Positions 1-8,400 of a stretch of DNA of 64,000 nucleotides are shown here, piece by piece (within the stretch, counting starts at the first letter, position 1; the number at the start of each line of letters is the position of its first letter). Source of the DNA: Pseudomonas palleroniana. Lineage in GTDB: Bacteria; Pseudomonadota; Gammaproteobacteria; Pseudomonadales; Pseudomonadaceae. The stretch covers positions 26,080 through 90,079 of the forward strand of contig NZ_PYWX01000072.1 of the NCBI RefSeq assembly GCF_003031675.1, written 5' to 3'. The notes beneath the pieces were generated by a model. The model saw only the letters and a list, made by a program, of their open reading frames with translations, was not told the origin of the DNA and ran no database searches. The translations under genes were made by a program, and so were the position numbers.

Positions 1-28
1 TTTCAGGAATACCGAGGTGACCGGATTT

Positions 29-72
29 GGGGCGGCTGCGCCGCCCAGCGCGGGGCAAGCCCGCTCACTACA
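29..72. repeat. REP-class repeat with GGCGGC-TGC-GCCGCC hairpin
   Basis: A short hairpin (31-45) is followed by GCGCGGGGCAAGCCCGCTCA. The same element recurs with few changes at 40218-40261. It is a second REP family, distinct from the GGGAGGGGGCTTGCTCCC family seen elsewhere in the window. It is non-coding and intergenic. Confidence 0.6.
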
Positions 73-74
73 CT

Positions 75-95
75 CGCGCCTTGGGCGCGGTTTTA
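75..95 (+). terminator. Candidate rho-independent terminator, plus strand
   Basis: CGCGCC (75-80), loop TTG and GGCGCG (84-89) form a perfect 6-bp stem, followed by a short T-run. The direction fits a plus-strand gene lying left of the window. The T-run overlaps the stop codon of the convergent minus-strand lipoprotein gene. Confidence 0.45.
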
Positions 96-755
96 TTTGC
101 GCTCCGCCAGCACCTTGAGCGCCTGCGCCGCCGCCCTCTCCTGCCCAGCCTGCGCCGTGGCGTTGGCCGCATCACGCCAGCGCTGTGCGTCCACATTGGC
201 GGGCAACTGGCTCGGACGCTGGGTCAGGATGGCCCAGTGGCCGGCGCTCTTCCACGCTGACTCAAAGTCACTGAAGCTCATCGACAGCCGTCGTTCCATG
301 CCCGAGCGCAGCAACACCGTGCTCTTTTGCTGATTGAACCCCACCACCACGACATAGCGGGTGCCCGACCAGAAACTCGGGTTGAGCCGCGCCATCACCG
401 GGTAACCCGCAGCGACCTGCGCCAGCACCGCCGTCAGTTGGCTGTCCAGCCGATACACCATCAGCCCGTATTCGCGAGCCAGCACCTGCATGTTGCGCTC
501 AAGGTCTGCCTCCGCGCCGGGTAGATGCAGTGGCTTATCCAGCAAGCCAGGTGTCATGACAATGCCTTGTTGCGACAGCATGCTGGCCAAAGCACTGGGG
601 CCACTCAGGTAGGCCTCGCTGCGAAAGGTCGGCACACCATTGAGTTCGACGCGCTCCGGCAGGCCCGGCAGTTTCGACGGCTGCCCGGAACACGCCGCAA
701 GCCCCAAGGTACATGCCAGCAACAGGGTGGTTTTAACGTTCGACCGTAACCGCAA
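93..755 (-). CDS. C39-peptidase-like lipoprotein lacking catalytic Cys and His
   Basis: A 220-residue protein with a lipoprotein signal peptide (lipobox LAAC, Cys 22). Residues about 38-180 resemble the C39-like cysteine peptidase fold of the PA2778-type family: a VPTF strand, then a helix beginning at the segment YLSGPSALASML, and later RYVVVVGF. In active members the helix starts with QCGP and the strand with a catalytic His. Here Ser 51 stands at the Cys position and Arg 133 at the His position, so the protein is probably not a peptidase. The usual C-terminal TPR region is reduced to a short Ala-rich tail. No partner gene is visible; the next gene to the right is separate. Fold assignment is moderately sure, exact role unknown. 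Confidence 0.7.
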   Translation of the reverse strand: MRLRSNVKTTLLLACTLGLAACSGQPSKLPGLPERVELNGVPTFRSEAYLSGPSALASMLSQQGIVMTPGLLDKPLHLPGAEADLERNMQVLAREYGLMVYRLDSQLTAVLAQVAAGYPVMARLNPSFWSGTRYVVVVGFNQQKSTVLLRSGMERRLSMSFSDFESAWKSAGHWAILTQRPSQLPANVDAQRWRDAANATAQAGQERAAAQALKVLAERK

Positions 756-964
756 TTTTTTACTCTCTTGATCAACTGCCGGTGAGGCTCCAGATCATAG
801 GGTGCTCTGCCACGTCGGTATAGCCTTGAGTCTCAGTAAAACGCCGGGGATAGAGCAAACAAGTTGGACAGACTCGACCATTGGTCAATAGCAGGCAACC
901 GCCCGGTAGCTAGACTGTCCATAAAGAAGTGTGTGTGTGCCCCAAGGGGCGAAAGGAGGCCAGA

Positions 965-1120
965 ATGAGCCTTGCAACAACGATTTTCCTGTTGATCTGC
1001 GGTTGGCTGGCTGTCGCCAGTGCCATGTTGTGGGGCGTGATGCGCGTAACCCGTCGCCATCATCACCCCCACGTCAAACCCGCCAAGCCACCAGAGGCGT
1101 CGGCGGCACGTCACGCTTAG
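965..1120 (+). CDS. Small single-pass membrane protein, 51 aa
   Basis: The start at 965 is preceded by a strong ribosome binding site (AAAGGAGG at 952-959). The product has one hydrophobic segment (residues about 4-26) followed by a basic, His-rich tail (RRHHHPH) and a Pro/Ala-rich end, so it is a predicted inner-membrane protein with a short polar tail. It overlaps the convergent lipoprotein gene by four bases at the 3' end. No family is recognised and no function is assigned. The strong ribosome binding site and clean membrane segment argue that it is a real gene. Confidence 0.6.
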   Translation: MSLATTIFLLICGWLAVASAMLWGVMRVTRRHHHPHVKPAKPPEASAARHA

Positions 1121-1527
1121 CCTGGCATGCAATTGAAGTCCTGGGTCGCGGCAACTTCCTTGCCGTGACCATCCTTGAGCACGGCGCGCACGGTAGTGCC
1201 GAGGCTCGACTCCACCAGGGTGTAATGCTCACCCGCCTTGAAGTGCTTGTACTCGACCCGTCCCTGGCAGTCCTGCTGGTTGTCGTCGCCTGGCTCTTCT
1301 TCAAACAGGGTCACATCCAGGCGATGGTCGCCTGGCGGCACTTCAAAAAAACGCCCGTCATCCACACGCTTGCCGTCGACGCGTTCGGCCATCAGGTCAT
1401 TCGGGGCTTCTTCTTTCAAACCGATCCACGCCTCGCTTGGGTCCGCCTTGGGGATCGGGCCGGCACACGCCGACAACAGCAGCACAGCACCGAGGGCAGG
1501 AATCAAAAGCAAAGGTTTAAGTGACAT
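1117..1527 (-). CDS. Small lipoprotein of unknown function
   Basis: A 136-residue protein with a lipoprotein signal peptide (LLLSAC, lipidated Cys 21). The start at 1527 is preceded by a GGAG-like site and gives a signal peptide of normal length; a longer reading frame upstream has no such signal. The mature part is acidic, with FEVPPGDHRLDVTLFEEE, and two further Cys (in QQDCQG and in the last residues) that could form a disulfide in the periplasm. The PPG-x-H pattern resembles small lipoproteins that present a beta-sandwich domain, but no function can be given. Confidence 0.7.
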   Translation of the reverse strand: MSLKPLLLIPALGAVLLLSACAGPIPKADPSEAWIGLKEEAPNDLMAERVDGKRVDDGRFFEVPPGDHRLDVTLFEEEPGDDNQQDCQGRVEYKHFKAGEHYTLVESSLGTTVRAVLKDGHGKEVAATQDFNCMPG

Positions 1528-1641
1528 GGCAGGGCTCCATAGGACATGAGTAAAAAGACGAGGCGAAATGTGTCGCCGCCGATGGATGACAAGCTTGGGG
1601 AGCAGCCCTTTGTAGAACAAATGAATACACATGAAAGCTTC

Positions 1642-1671
1642 TTAAGCGCTTAACTAAATGTTCCTTCATTT
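1642..1671. promoter_or_regulatory. Palindromes upstream of the RND operon
   Basis: TTAAGCGCTTAA (1642-1653) is a perfect 12-bp palindrome. AAATG-N6-CATTT follows at 1656-1671. Both lie 75-105 bases before the pump gene start and in an AT-richer stretch than the surroundings, as expected for an operator. No regulator gene adjoins the operon, so the binding protein is unknown. Confidence 0.4.
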
Positions 1672-1746
1672 GGCTGAAAGGTGCGTGTTAGGTGGGTCGG
1701 GCAAGACTGCCGGGGTTTGCAATCCTGCTCCCTCGGAGGTTCACGC

Positions 1747-4700
1747 ATGCTCGGGCTGGTAAAGACCGCACTGCAAAAGCCGTACACGTTTATCGTGTTG
1801 GCCATATTCATTTGCATCATCGGGCCGATGGCGGCCCTGCGAACCCCTACGGATGTGTTTCCCGATATCGGCATCCCCGTAGTCGCCGTGGTCTGGCAGT
1901 ACAACGGCCTGTCACCGGACGCCATGGCCGGCCGGGTGATCTACACCTACGAACGCTCCCTGAGCACCACCGTCAACGACATCGAACATATCGAATCGCA
2001 ATCGCTGCCCGGCATGGGCATCGTGAAGATCTTCTTCCAACCCGGCGTGGATATCCGTACCGCCAACGCCCAGGTGACCGCTGTTTCACAAACCGTGCTC
2101 AAGCAGATGCCGCCCGGCATCACGCCGCCACTGATCCTCAACTACAGCGCCTCCACGGTGCCGATCCTGCAAATGGCGTTCTCCAGCCCCAGCCTCTCGG
2201 AAGCCAAGATCCGCGACCTGGTGCAGAACAACATTCGCCTGCCTTTAAGTGCCCTGCCCGGCCTGGCCATGCCCACGCCCATGGGCGGCAAGCAGCGGCA
2301 GATCACCCTCGACCTCGACCCCCAGGCACTCGCCGCCAAAGGCCTGTCGGCGCAGGACGTGGGCAACGCCCTGGCGCTGCAAAACCAGATCATCCCGGTG
2401 GGCACCGCCAAGCTCGGTCCCAACGAATATACGATTCTGCTCAACAACAGCCCCAAGGCCATCGATGAGCTCAACGACCTGCCGATCAAGACCGTCGACG
2501 GCGCGCTGATCACCATCGGCCAAGTCGCCCACGTGCGTGATGGCTCGCCACCGCAGACCAACATCGTGCGGGTCGACGGCCACCGCGCCGTACTGATGCC
2601 GGCGCTGAAAAACGGCAGCATTTCCACCCTGTCGATCATCGACGGCATTCGCCAGATGCTGCCGCGCATCAACGAAACCCTGCCACCTTCGCTGAAGACC
2701 TCGCTGCTCGGTGACGCCTCGGTGTTCGTCAAGCAATCGGTCGGCAGCGTGGCCCAGGAAGGCATCATCGCCGCGCTGCTGACCAGTGCAATGATCCTGC
2801 TGTTCCTCGGCAGTTGGCGCTCCACCCTGATCATTGCCGCCTCGATCCCCCTGGCGGTGCTGTCAGCCATCGCGCTGCTGGCTGTCAGCGGGCAAACCCT
2901 CAACGTGATGACCCTCGGCGGGTTGGCGTTGGCGGTCGGGATCCTGGTGGACGACGCCACGGTGACCATCGAGAACATCAACTGGCACCTGGAACAAGGC
3001 AAGGCGGTGAAAACCGCAATCCTCGACGGCGCCGCACAGATAGTCGGCCCGGCATTCGTCTCGCTGCTGTGTATCTGCATCGTGTTCGTGCCGATGTTCC
3101 TGCTGAACGGGATTGCCGGCTACCTGTTCCGGCCGATGGCCCTGGCGGTGATCTTTGCCATGGCCAGCTCGTTCATCCTCTCGCGCACACTGGTGCCGAC
3201 CCTGGCAATGTTCCTGCTCAAGCCACATACGCCGGAGCAAGGCGCGGGGCATCACCCGGAAGATGCATTCATCAACCACCACGAGGGCGAGCAGCACCAG
3301 AAACCGCGCAATCGCCTGCTGCAATCGGTGCTGAATTTTCAGCAAGGCTTCGAGCGTCACTTCTCGAACATCCGCGACACCTACCACGGCCTGCTGACCT
3401 TGGCGCTGGGCAACCGCAAACGCTTTATCGCAGGTTTCCTGGCGTGCGTGCTCGCCTCGTTCCTGCTGCTGCCTAGCCTGGGCCAGGATTTCTTTCCGGC
3501 CACCGACGCCGGCGCCCTGGCCCTGCACGTACGCTTGCCGCTGGGCACGCGTATCGAAGAAAGCGCGGCGGCGTTCGACCGCATTGAAGCGCGGATTCGC
3601 GAAGTGATCCCGGCGCAAGAACTGGACACCATCGTCGACAACATCGGCATTCCGCTGAGCGGCATCGACATGGCCTACAGCAGCAGCGGCACCATCGGTC
3701 CGCAGGATGGCGACATCCAGGTCAGCCTGAAAAAAGACCATGCGCCCACCGCCGACTACGTTAAAAAACTGCGTGAAGCCTTGCCGCAGAGTTTCCCCGG
3801 CAGCCACTTCGCGTTCCTGCCGGCCGATATCAGCAGCCAGATCCTCAACTTCGGCGCCCCCGCACCACTGGATGTGAAAATCTCCGGGCGCAGCGATGCA
3901 GAAAACCGCGCCTACGCCGTGGAACTGGAACGTCGCCTGTCGCACATTCCAGGCATCGCCGACTTGCGTATCCAGCAGTCCACCGGCTACCCGTCGCTGC
4001 AAGTCAACGTCGACCGCCTGCGTGCCAATGGCCTGGGGATTACCGAGAAGGACGTGACCAACAGCATGGTCGCCTCCCTCGCGGGCAGCTCGCAAACCGC
4101 GCCGACCTTCTGGCTGAACCCGGCGAACGGCGTGTCGTACTCCATCGTCGCTGCAACGCCGCAATACCGCCTGGACAGCTTGCCGTCACTGGAAGCGCTG
4201 CCGGTCACAGGGGCTGATGGCCAGTCGCAAATCCTCGGCGGCGTGGCAACCATCTCCCGCGTGCAAAGCCCGGCGGTGGTGACTCACTACAATATCCAAC
4301 CGACCCTGGACCTGTACGCCAACGTGCAAGGCCGTGACCTGGGGGGCGTGGCCCGTGACGTGCAAAAAGTGCTCGACGACACCGCCTCCATGCGCCCCAA
4401 AGGCGCGGTGATCAGCCTGCATGGGCAAATCGACGCGTTGCATGAAGCCTTCAGCGGCTTGAGCTTCGGCCTGCTCGGTGCGGTCGTGCTGATCTACCTG
4501 CTGATCGTGGTCAACTTCCAGTCGTGGGTCGACCCGTTCGTGATCATCACCGCCCTGCCGGCTGCCTTGGCGGGCATCGTGTGGATGCTGTTCCTCAGCG
4601 GCACCTCGCTGTCGGTGCCGGCGCTCACCGGCGCCATCCTGTGCATGGGCGTGGCCACCGCCAACTCGATCCTGGTGGTGAGCTTCTGCCGCGAACGCCT

Positions 4701-4968
4701 GGCCGAACATGGCGATGCGCTAAAGGCTGCGCTGGAAGCCGGCTACACACGCTTTCGCCCGGTGTGCATGACCGCCCTGGCGATGATCATCGGCATGTTG
4801 CCGCTGGCCCTTTCCGAAGAGCAGAACGCGCCTCTGGGCCGGGCGGTGATCGGCGGTTTGATCCTCGCCACCACTGCCACTTTGTTGTTTGTTCCCGTGG
4901 TCTTCAGCCTGGTCCACGGTCGTCATTCTACTCGCGCTGTTGCTGGAGAAACTTCACATGTCGTCTGA
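1747..4968 (+). CDS. RND efflux pump, inner-membrane permease
   Basis: A 1073-residue proton-driven resistance-nodulation-division permease. The family hallmarks are present: TM1 near residues 10-30, a large periplasmic loop, and the TM4 motif GILVDDATVTIEN with the proton-relay Asp pair at 402-403. A second membrane block begins near residue 555, and a C-terminal block carries GVATANSILVVSFCRERL. The start at 1747 follows CGGAGG (1734-1739). An in-frame GTG at 1681 would add 22 residues without membrane character and is not used. It is first in a three-gene operon; the adaptor gene overlaps its end by 11 bases. The gene order (pump, adaptor, outer-membrane factor) differs from mexAB-oprM. 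The substrate cannot be told from sequence. Confidence 0.93.
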   Translation: MLGLVKTALQKPYTFIVLAIFICIIGPMAALRTPTDVFPDIGIPVVAVVWQYNGLSPDAMAGRVIYTYERSLSTTVNDIEHIESQSLPGMGIVKIFFQPGVDIRTANAQVTAVSQTVLKQMPPGITPPLILNYSASTVPILQMAFSSPSLSEAKIRDLVQNNIRLPLSALPGLAMPTPMGGKQRQITLDLDPQALAAKGLSAQDVGNALALQNQIIPVGTAKLGPNEYTILLNNSPKAIDELNDLPIKTVDGALITIGQVAHVRDGSPPQTNIVRVDGHRAVLMPALKNGSISTLSIIDGIRQMLPRINETLPPSLKTSLLGDASVFVKQSVGSVAQEGIIAALLTSAMILLFLGSWRSTLIIAASIPLAVLSAIALLAVSGQTLNVMTLGGLALAVGILVDDATVTIENINWHLEQGKAVKTAILDGAAQIVGPAFVSLLCICIVFVPMFLLNGIAGYLFRPMALAVIFAMASSFILSRTLVPTLAMFLLKPHTPEQGAGHHPEDAFINHHEGEQHQKPRNRLLQSVLNFQQGFERHFSNIRDTYHGLLTLALGNRKRFIAGFLACVLASFLLLPSLGQDFFPATDAGALALHVRLPLGTRIEESAAAFDRIEARIREVIPAQELDTIVDNIGIPLSGIDMAYSSSGTIGPQDGDIQVSLKKDHAPTADYVKKLREALPQSFPGSHFAFLPADISSQILNFGAPAPLDVKISGRSDAENRAYAVELERRLSHIPGIADLRIQQSTGYPSLQVNVDRLRANGLGITEKDVTNSMVASLAGSSQTAPTFWLNPANGVSYSIVAATPQYRLDSLPSLEALPVTGADGQSQILGGVATISRVQSPAVVTHYNIQPTLDLYANVQGRDLGGVARDVQKVLDDTASMRPKGAVISLHGQIDALHEAFSGLSFGLLGAVVLIYLLIVVNFQSWVDPFVIITALPAALAGIVWMLFLSGTSLSVPALTGAILCMGVATANSILVVSFCRERLAEHGDALKAALEAGYTRFRPVCMTALAMIIGMLPLALSEEQNAPLGRAVIGGLILATTATLLFVPVVFSLVHGRHSTRAVAGETSHVV

Positions 4969-6127
4969 TCACAAACCCTCGCGCAAGCGCTTGATGCTCA
5001 TGGGTGTCGGCGGCCTGACTGTGGCCGCCCTGTTGGTCGCCAACGGCCTGCACGCCCGCACATTGCACGAGCAATCGGTTACCGCCTGGACGGAAACCGC
5101 CGCCATCCCACAGGTGATGGTGTTCCAACCCCAACAGAACGCCGCCGGCGACACCCTGCGCTTGCCCGCACACCTGGAAGCCTGGAGCAAGGCACCGATC
5201 CACGCCCGGGTCAGCGGCTATTTGAAGGACTGGAAAGTCGACATCGGCAGCCCGGTGAAAGCCGGCCAGGTGCTCGCCGAAATCGACAGCCCGGACCTTG
5301 ATCAGCAGGTGGCGCAAGCCCACGCCCGGCTGATTCAACAACAGGCTGATGCACGCCTGGCGCAAACCACCGCCACGCGCTGGCAAAACCTGCTGGCCAG
5401 CCACTCGGTGTCGCGCCAGGAGGCCGATGAAAAAACCTCCAACGCCGCCGCCGCCAAAGCCAATGCCGAAGCTGCGGCTGCCGATTACGCACGCCTGTCG
5501 GCGCTGGAGAGCTACAAGACCCTGCGCGCGCCCTTCACCGGCACCATCACCGCACGTAACACTGATATCGGTCAGTTGATCAAGGCCGATACCGACAGCG
5601 ACCCGGAGCTGTTCGATATCGCCGACACACATCAGCTACGCCTCTACGTGCCGGTGCCACAGAACTATGCGGCGGTGATCCGCCCGGGCCTTGAAGCCGA
5701 GCTGACGGTGCCCGAGCACCCCGGCGAACACTTCAAGGCGCGCCTGATCGGCGACTCCACCGCCATCGATCGCCGCTCCGGCACCCTGCTCGCCCAGTTC
5801 GTCGCCGACAACCCCCAGGGCGAGTTGCTGCCGGGTGACTATGCCGAAGCCACCCTGCCGATTCCGGCAGACACCCACGGCGTCAGCATTCCGGCCAGCG
5901 CGTTGATCTTTCGCGCCCAAGGCACCCAAGTCGCGGTGCTGGATGCGCAGAACCACGTGCACCTGCGGGACATCCACATCGGCCTTGACCTCGGCGAGCG
6001 CCTGGTCGTCGACCAAGGTTTGAAACCCGCCGACCGCGTGGTCGACAACCCACCCGACGCCCTGCGCGAAGGTGACCCGGTACAACTGGCCGATGCCTCC
6101 GGAGGTGCGCATGCGCCCAAGGCTTAA
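4958..6127 (+). CDS. RND periplasmic adaptor (membrane fusion protein)
   Basis: A 389-residue HlyD/AcrA-type adaptor linking the pump to the outer-membrane factor. An N-terminal anchor segment (about 13-32) is followed by a biotinyl-lipoyl half motif (AHLEAWSKAPIHARVSGYL), an Ala/Gln-rich helical hairpin (about 110-175), the second lipoyl half (TLRAPFTGTITARN) and beta-barrel domains. The start at 4958 overlaps the pump gene and follows TGGAGAA; upstream in-frame Met codons lie deep inside the pump gene. Translational coupling is likely. The product ends inside the next gene's start region (overlap of 17 bases). Confidence 0.92.
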   Translation: MSSDHKPSRKRLMLMGVGGLTVAALLVANGLHARTLHEQSVTAWTETAAIPQVMVFQPQQNAAGDTLRLPAHLEAWSKAPIHARVSGYLKDWKVDIGSPVKAGQVLAEIDSPDLDQQVAQAHARLIQQQADARLAQTTATRWQNLLASHSVSRQEADEKTSNAAAAKANAEAAAADYARLSALESYKTLRAPFTGTITARNTDIGQLIKADTDSDPELFDIADTHQLRLYVPVPQNYAAVIRPGLEAELTVPEHPGEHFKARLIGDSTAIDRRSGTLLAQFVADNPQGELLPGDYAEATLPIPADTHGVSIPASALIFRAQGTQVAVLDAQNHVHLRDIHIGLDLGERLVVDQGLKPADRVVDNPPDALREGDPVQLADASGGAHAPKA

Positions 6128-7529
6128 ACCCCTCGCCGCATTGATACTGCTGATGCTGCAAGGCTGCTCGATGGCCCCCGCCTATCAGGTGCCGGCGGTG
6201 GACCTGCCGGCCGGCTACCGTGAACAGACCAGCGACGGTCCGTGGCACAGCGCGCAACCGTCCGATCACCTGGCTCCCCAGTGGTGGAAGCTCTACCACG
6301 ACGCGCGCCTCAATGACCTGCAACAACGACTGCTCAAGGCCAACCCGGACTTGGCTGCGGCGCTGGCACACTTCGATGCGTCCCAGGCCTACGCCAGCCA
6401 ACTGCACGCAGGGCTGTTCCCGCAGATCACCGCCAGCGCACAAACCTTGCGTCAGCGCCAGTCGGATTCACGGCCACTGCGCGGCGCCACGCAGCCGTCG
6501 GTGTACAACAGCAATAGCGCAGGGTTTGCCCTGAGCTACGACCTGGACCTATGGGGCAAGATCCGTAATCAGGTCGCCGCCGGGGATGCCCAGGCGCAGG
6601 CGTCCGGAGACGACCTGGCGGTGGCACGCCTGAGCCTGCAACACCAGTTGGCGACCCTGTATGTGCAACTCAATGGGCTGGATGCGCAAGCGCGGATCCT
6701 CAACCGCTCGCTGGATGATTTCAGCCAGGCATTGCAACTGACCCGTAGCCGCTATGAAGGTCAGATTGCTTCTGAGCTGGACCTGACCCGCGCCCAAAAC
6801 CAACTGGCCGAAGCCAAGGCACAATGGGATGAAGTGCGTGGGCAACGCAACCTGACCGAACATGCCATCGGCGAATTGGTCGGCGTAGCGGCCAGCGACT
6901 TCACCTTGCCGGCAAGTCAGCAACTGATCGCCTTGCCAGGAATGCCTTCACAACTGCCCAGCCAACTGCTGCAACGTCGCCCCGACATCGCAGCGGCGGA
7001 ACGCCGAGTGTTTGCCGCCAATGCCAATATTGGCGTGGCCAAGGCGGCGTGGTATCCGGATTTCAGCCTGACCGGCTTGATTGGCGGGCAGACCCAAGGC
7101 GTCGGCAACCTGCTGTCGGCCGGCAACCGTTACTGGGCGCTGGGGCCGTTGGTGAATCTGCCGATCTTTGATGGCGGCCGCTTGAGCGCCAATGAGCGCC
7201 AGGCCAAAGCCGAGTTTGAAGAAGCCTCTGCGCAATACCGCAGCCAGGTGTTGAAGGCCGTGCGGGAGGTGGAAGATAACCTGGCGCAGCTAAGGGATTT
7301 GCAACAGGAGGCACAGGATGAACAGGCGGCGGCGGATGCGGCGCAGCATACCGAGTCTCTGGCGATGAACAGCTATCAGGCCGGGGCGGTGAGTTATCTG
7401 GATGTGGTGACGGCACAGACCGCCGCACTGCAGGCGCAGAGAACCTTGCAGGCGGTGCAGACACGGCAGTTACAGGCGAGCGTTGGGCTGGTCACAGCGT
7501 TGGGGGGTGGATGGCAACCTGATGCATGA
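6111..7529 (+). CDS. RND outer-membrane efflux lipoprotein (OprM/NodT type)
   Basis: A 472-residue TolC-family channel with a lipoprotein signal peptide (lipobox LQGC). It has two repeated outer-membrane efflux protein domains: the first with SYDLDLWGKIRNQVAAG, the second with a matching segment PIFDGGRLSANERQAKAEFEEA. Long Ala/Gln-rich helices typical of the periplasmic tunnel are visible. The start at 6111 is preceded by GGAGG (6101-6105) inside the end of the adaptor gene. It is the last gene of the operon and completes a full tripartite pump. REP repeats begin right after it. Confidence 0.93.
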   Translation: MRPRLKPLAALILLMLQGCSMAPAYQVPAVDLPAGYREQTSDGPWHSAQPSDHLAPQWWKLYHDARLNDLQQRLLKANPDLAAALAHFDASQAYASQLHAGLFPQITASAQTLRQRQSDSRPLRGATQPSVYNSNSAGFALSYDLDLWGKIRNQVAAGDAQAQASGDDLAVARLSLQHQLATLYVQLNGLDAQARILNRSLDDFSQALQLTRSRYEGQIASELDLTRAQNQLAEAKAQWDEVRGQRNLTEHAIGELVGVAASDFTLPASQQLIALPGMPSQLPSQLLQRRPDIAAAERRVFAANANIGVAKAAWYPDFSLTGLIGGQTQGVGNLLSAGNRYWALGPLVNLPIFDGGRLSANERQAKAEFEEASAQYRSQVLKAVREVEDNLAQLRDLQQEAQDEQAAADAAQHTESLAMNSYQAGAVSYLDVVTAQTAALQAQRTLQAVQTRQLQASVGLVTALGGGWQPDA

Positions 7530-7537
7530 GCTGAAGA

Positions 7538-7651
7538 CCGCTATCGGGAGCAAGTCGAATCGTCGCACCGCCCCTCCCACATTAGATCAGCATCAGACAC
7601 AAAATGTATGAACGCCGCAGAGCCAATGTGGGAGGGGGCTTGCTCCCGATG
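7538..7651. repeat. REPIN (inverted REP pair), left arm with insert
   Basis: The right arm, 7625-7651, is the standard GGGAGGGGGCTTGCTCCCGA sequence. The left arm, 7538-7582, is in the opposite orientation and carries an additional 15 bases (GGTGCGACGATTCGA on the minus strand) in the middle. The same 41-base variant arm occurs in inverse orientation at 40121-40161. The pair lies between the efflux operon and the RAYT gene. Confidence 0.7.
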
Positions 7652-7744
7652 GCGTCCGCCTGGACACATCCTGCCAAACCCCTGCCCATCAGCCTCTCAC
7701 TCCCCAATCTAGCCTCTCTAAACCCATCTAGAGAGGCCCAGGGA

Positions 7745-8203
7745 ATGGCAGATCTACCCGCTTCACACCGCCTGCGTATCGGTCGTTTCAGCGAACCGAA
7801 CCGCATCTATCTCATCACCACCAACACCCACGAACGCTTACCCCTATTCAGCGACTTCCACCTCGGCCGCCTGGTGGTCTGGCAATTTCGGCTGGCCCAA
7901 TACAAAGGGCTGGCGAACTCCATGGCCTGGGTCGTCATGCCGGACCATTTCCATTGGTTGCTCGAGCTGAAAAAAGGCTCGCTGGCGGATCTGATGTGCC
8001 AGGTGAAATCCAGAAGTACGCGAACCGTCAACGGCGCGAGTGGGCGCAAGGGACGACTGTGGCAGGAAAGCTTCCATGACCGTGCGCTGCGCAAGGAGGA
8101 CGACTTGGTAAAAATGGCCAGATACGTGGTGGCCAACCCGCTGCGAGCGGGATTGGTGAAGCGCATAGGCGACTATCCGCTATGGGACGCAATCTGGATA
8201 TAG
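7745..8203 (+). CDS. REP-associated tyrosine transposase (RAYT)
   Basis: A 152-residue Y1/HUH-type transposase of the RAYT family, thought to mobilise REP/REPIN sequences by single-strand cleavage. It has the metal-binding HxH motif in VVMPDHFHWLLEL (His 68, His 70) and a candidate catalytic Tyr 127 in ARYVVANPLRAGLV. It also has the family-typical SRSTRTVNG and GRLWQESFHDRALR segments. The start at 7745 gives the usual N-terminus; the longer in-frame reading begins inside a REP sequence and is rejected. The gene is flanked on both sides by REPINs. It is complete with no frameshift, so activity is plausible. Confidence 0.9.
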   Translation: MADLPASHRLRIGRFSEPNRIYLITTNTHERLPLFSDFHLGRLVVWQFRLAQYKGLANSMAWVVMPDHFHWLLELKKGSLADLMCQVKSRSTRTVNGASGRKGRLWQESFHDRALRKEDDLVKMARYVVANPLRAGLVKRIGDYPLWDAIWI

Positions 8204-8229
8204 CGCCAAACACGGCTCAATGTGAGTCC

Positions 8230-8369
8230 AATGTGGAAAGGGGCTTGCTCCCGATGGAATGCGTAGCAGGCCCATTTTTGAGGCCGCTGCGCGGCCTATC
8301 GGGAGCAAGCCCCCTCCCACAGGTTATCCATCGTCCGCTCTGTCGCTTATTAACTGACTGGCATTAGGG
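8230..8369. repeat. REPIN plus adjoining 48-bp repeat module
   Basis: Degenerate arm 8230-8255, a GGCCGC-TGC-GCGGCC hairpin near 8283-8297, and standard arm 8296-8321 in opposite orientation. Directly attached (8322-8369, read on the minus strand) is a module starting CCCTAATGCCAGTCAGTTAA and ending GGACGATGGATAACC. It recurs at 28036-28080 in the same relation to a REP arm. Confidence 0.65.
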
Positions 8370-8400
8370 CTCACCCCCCGCCCACATTCCTCAGCTGCTT

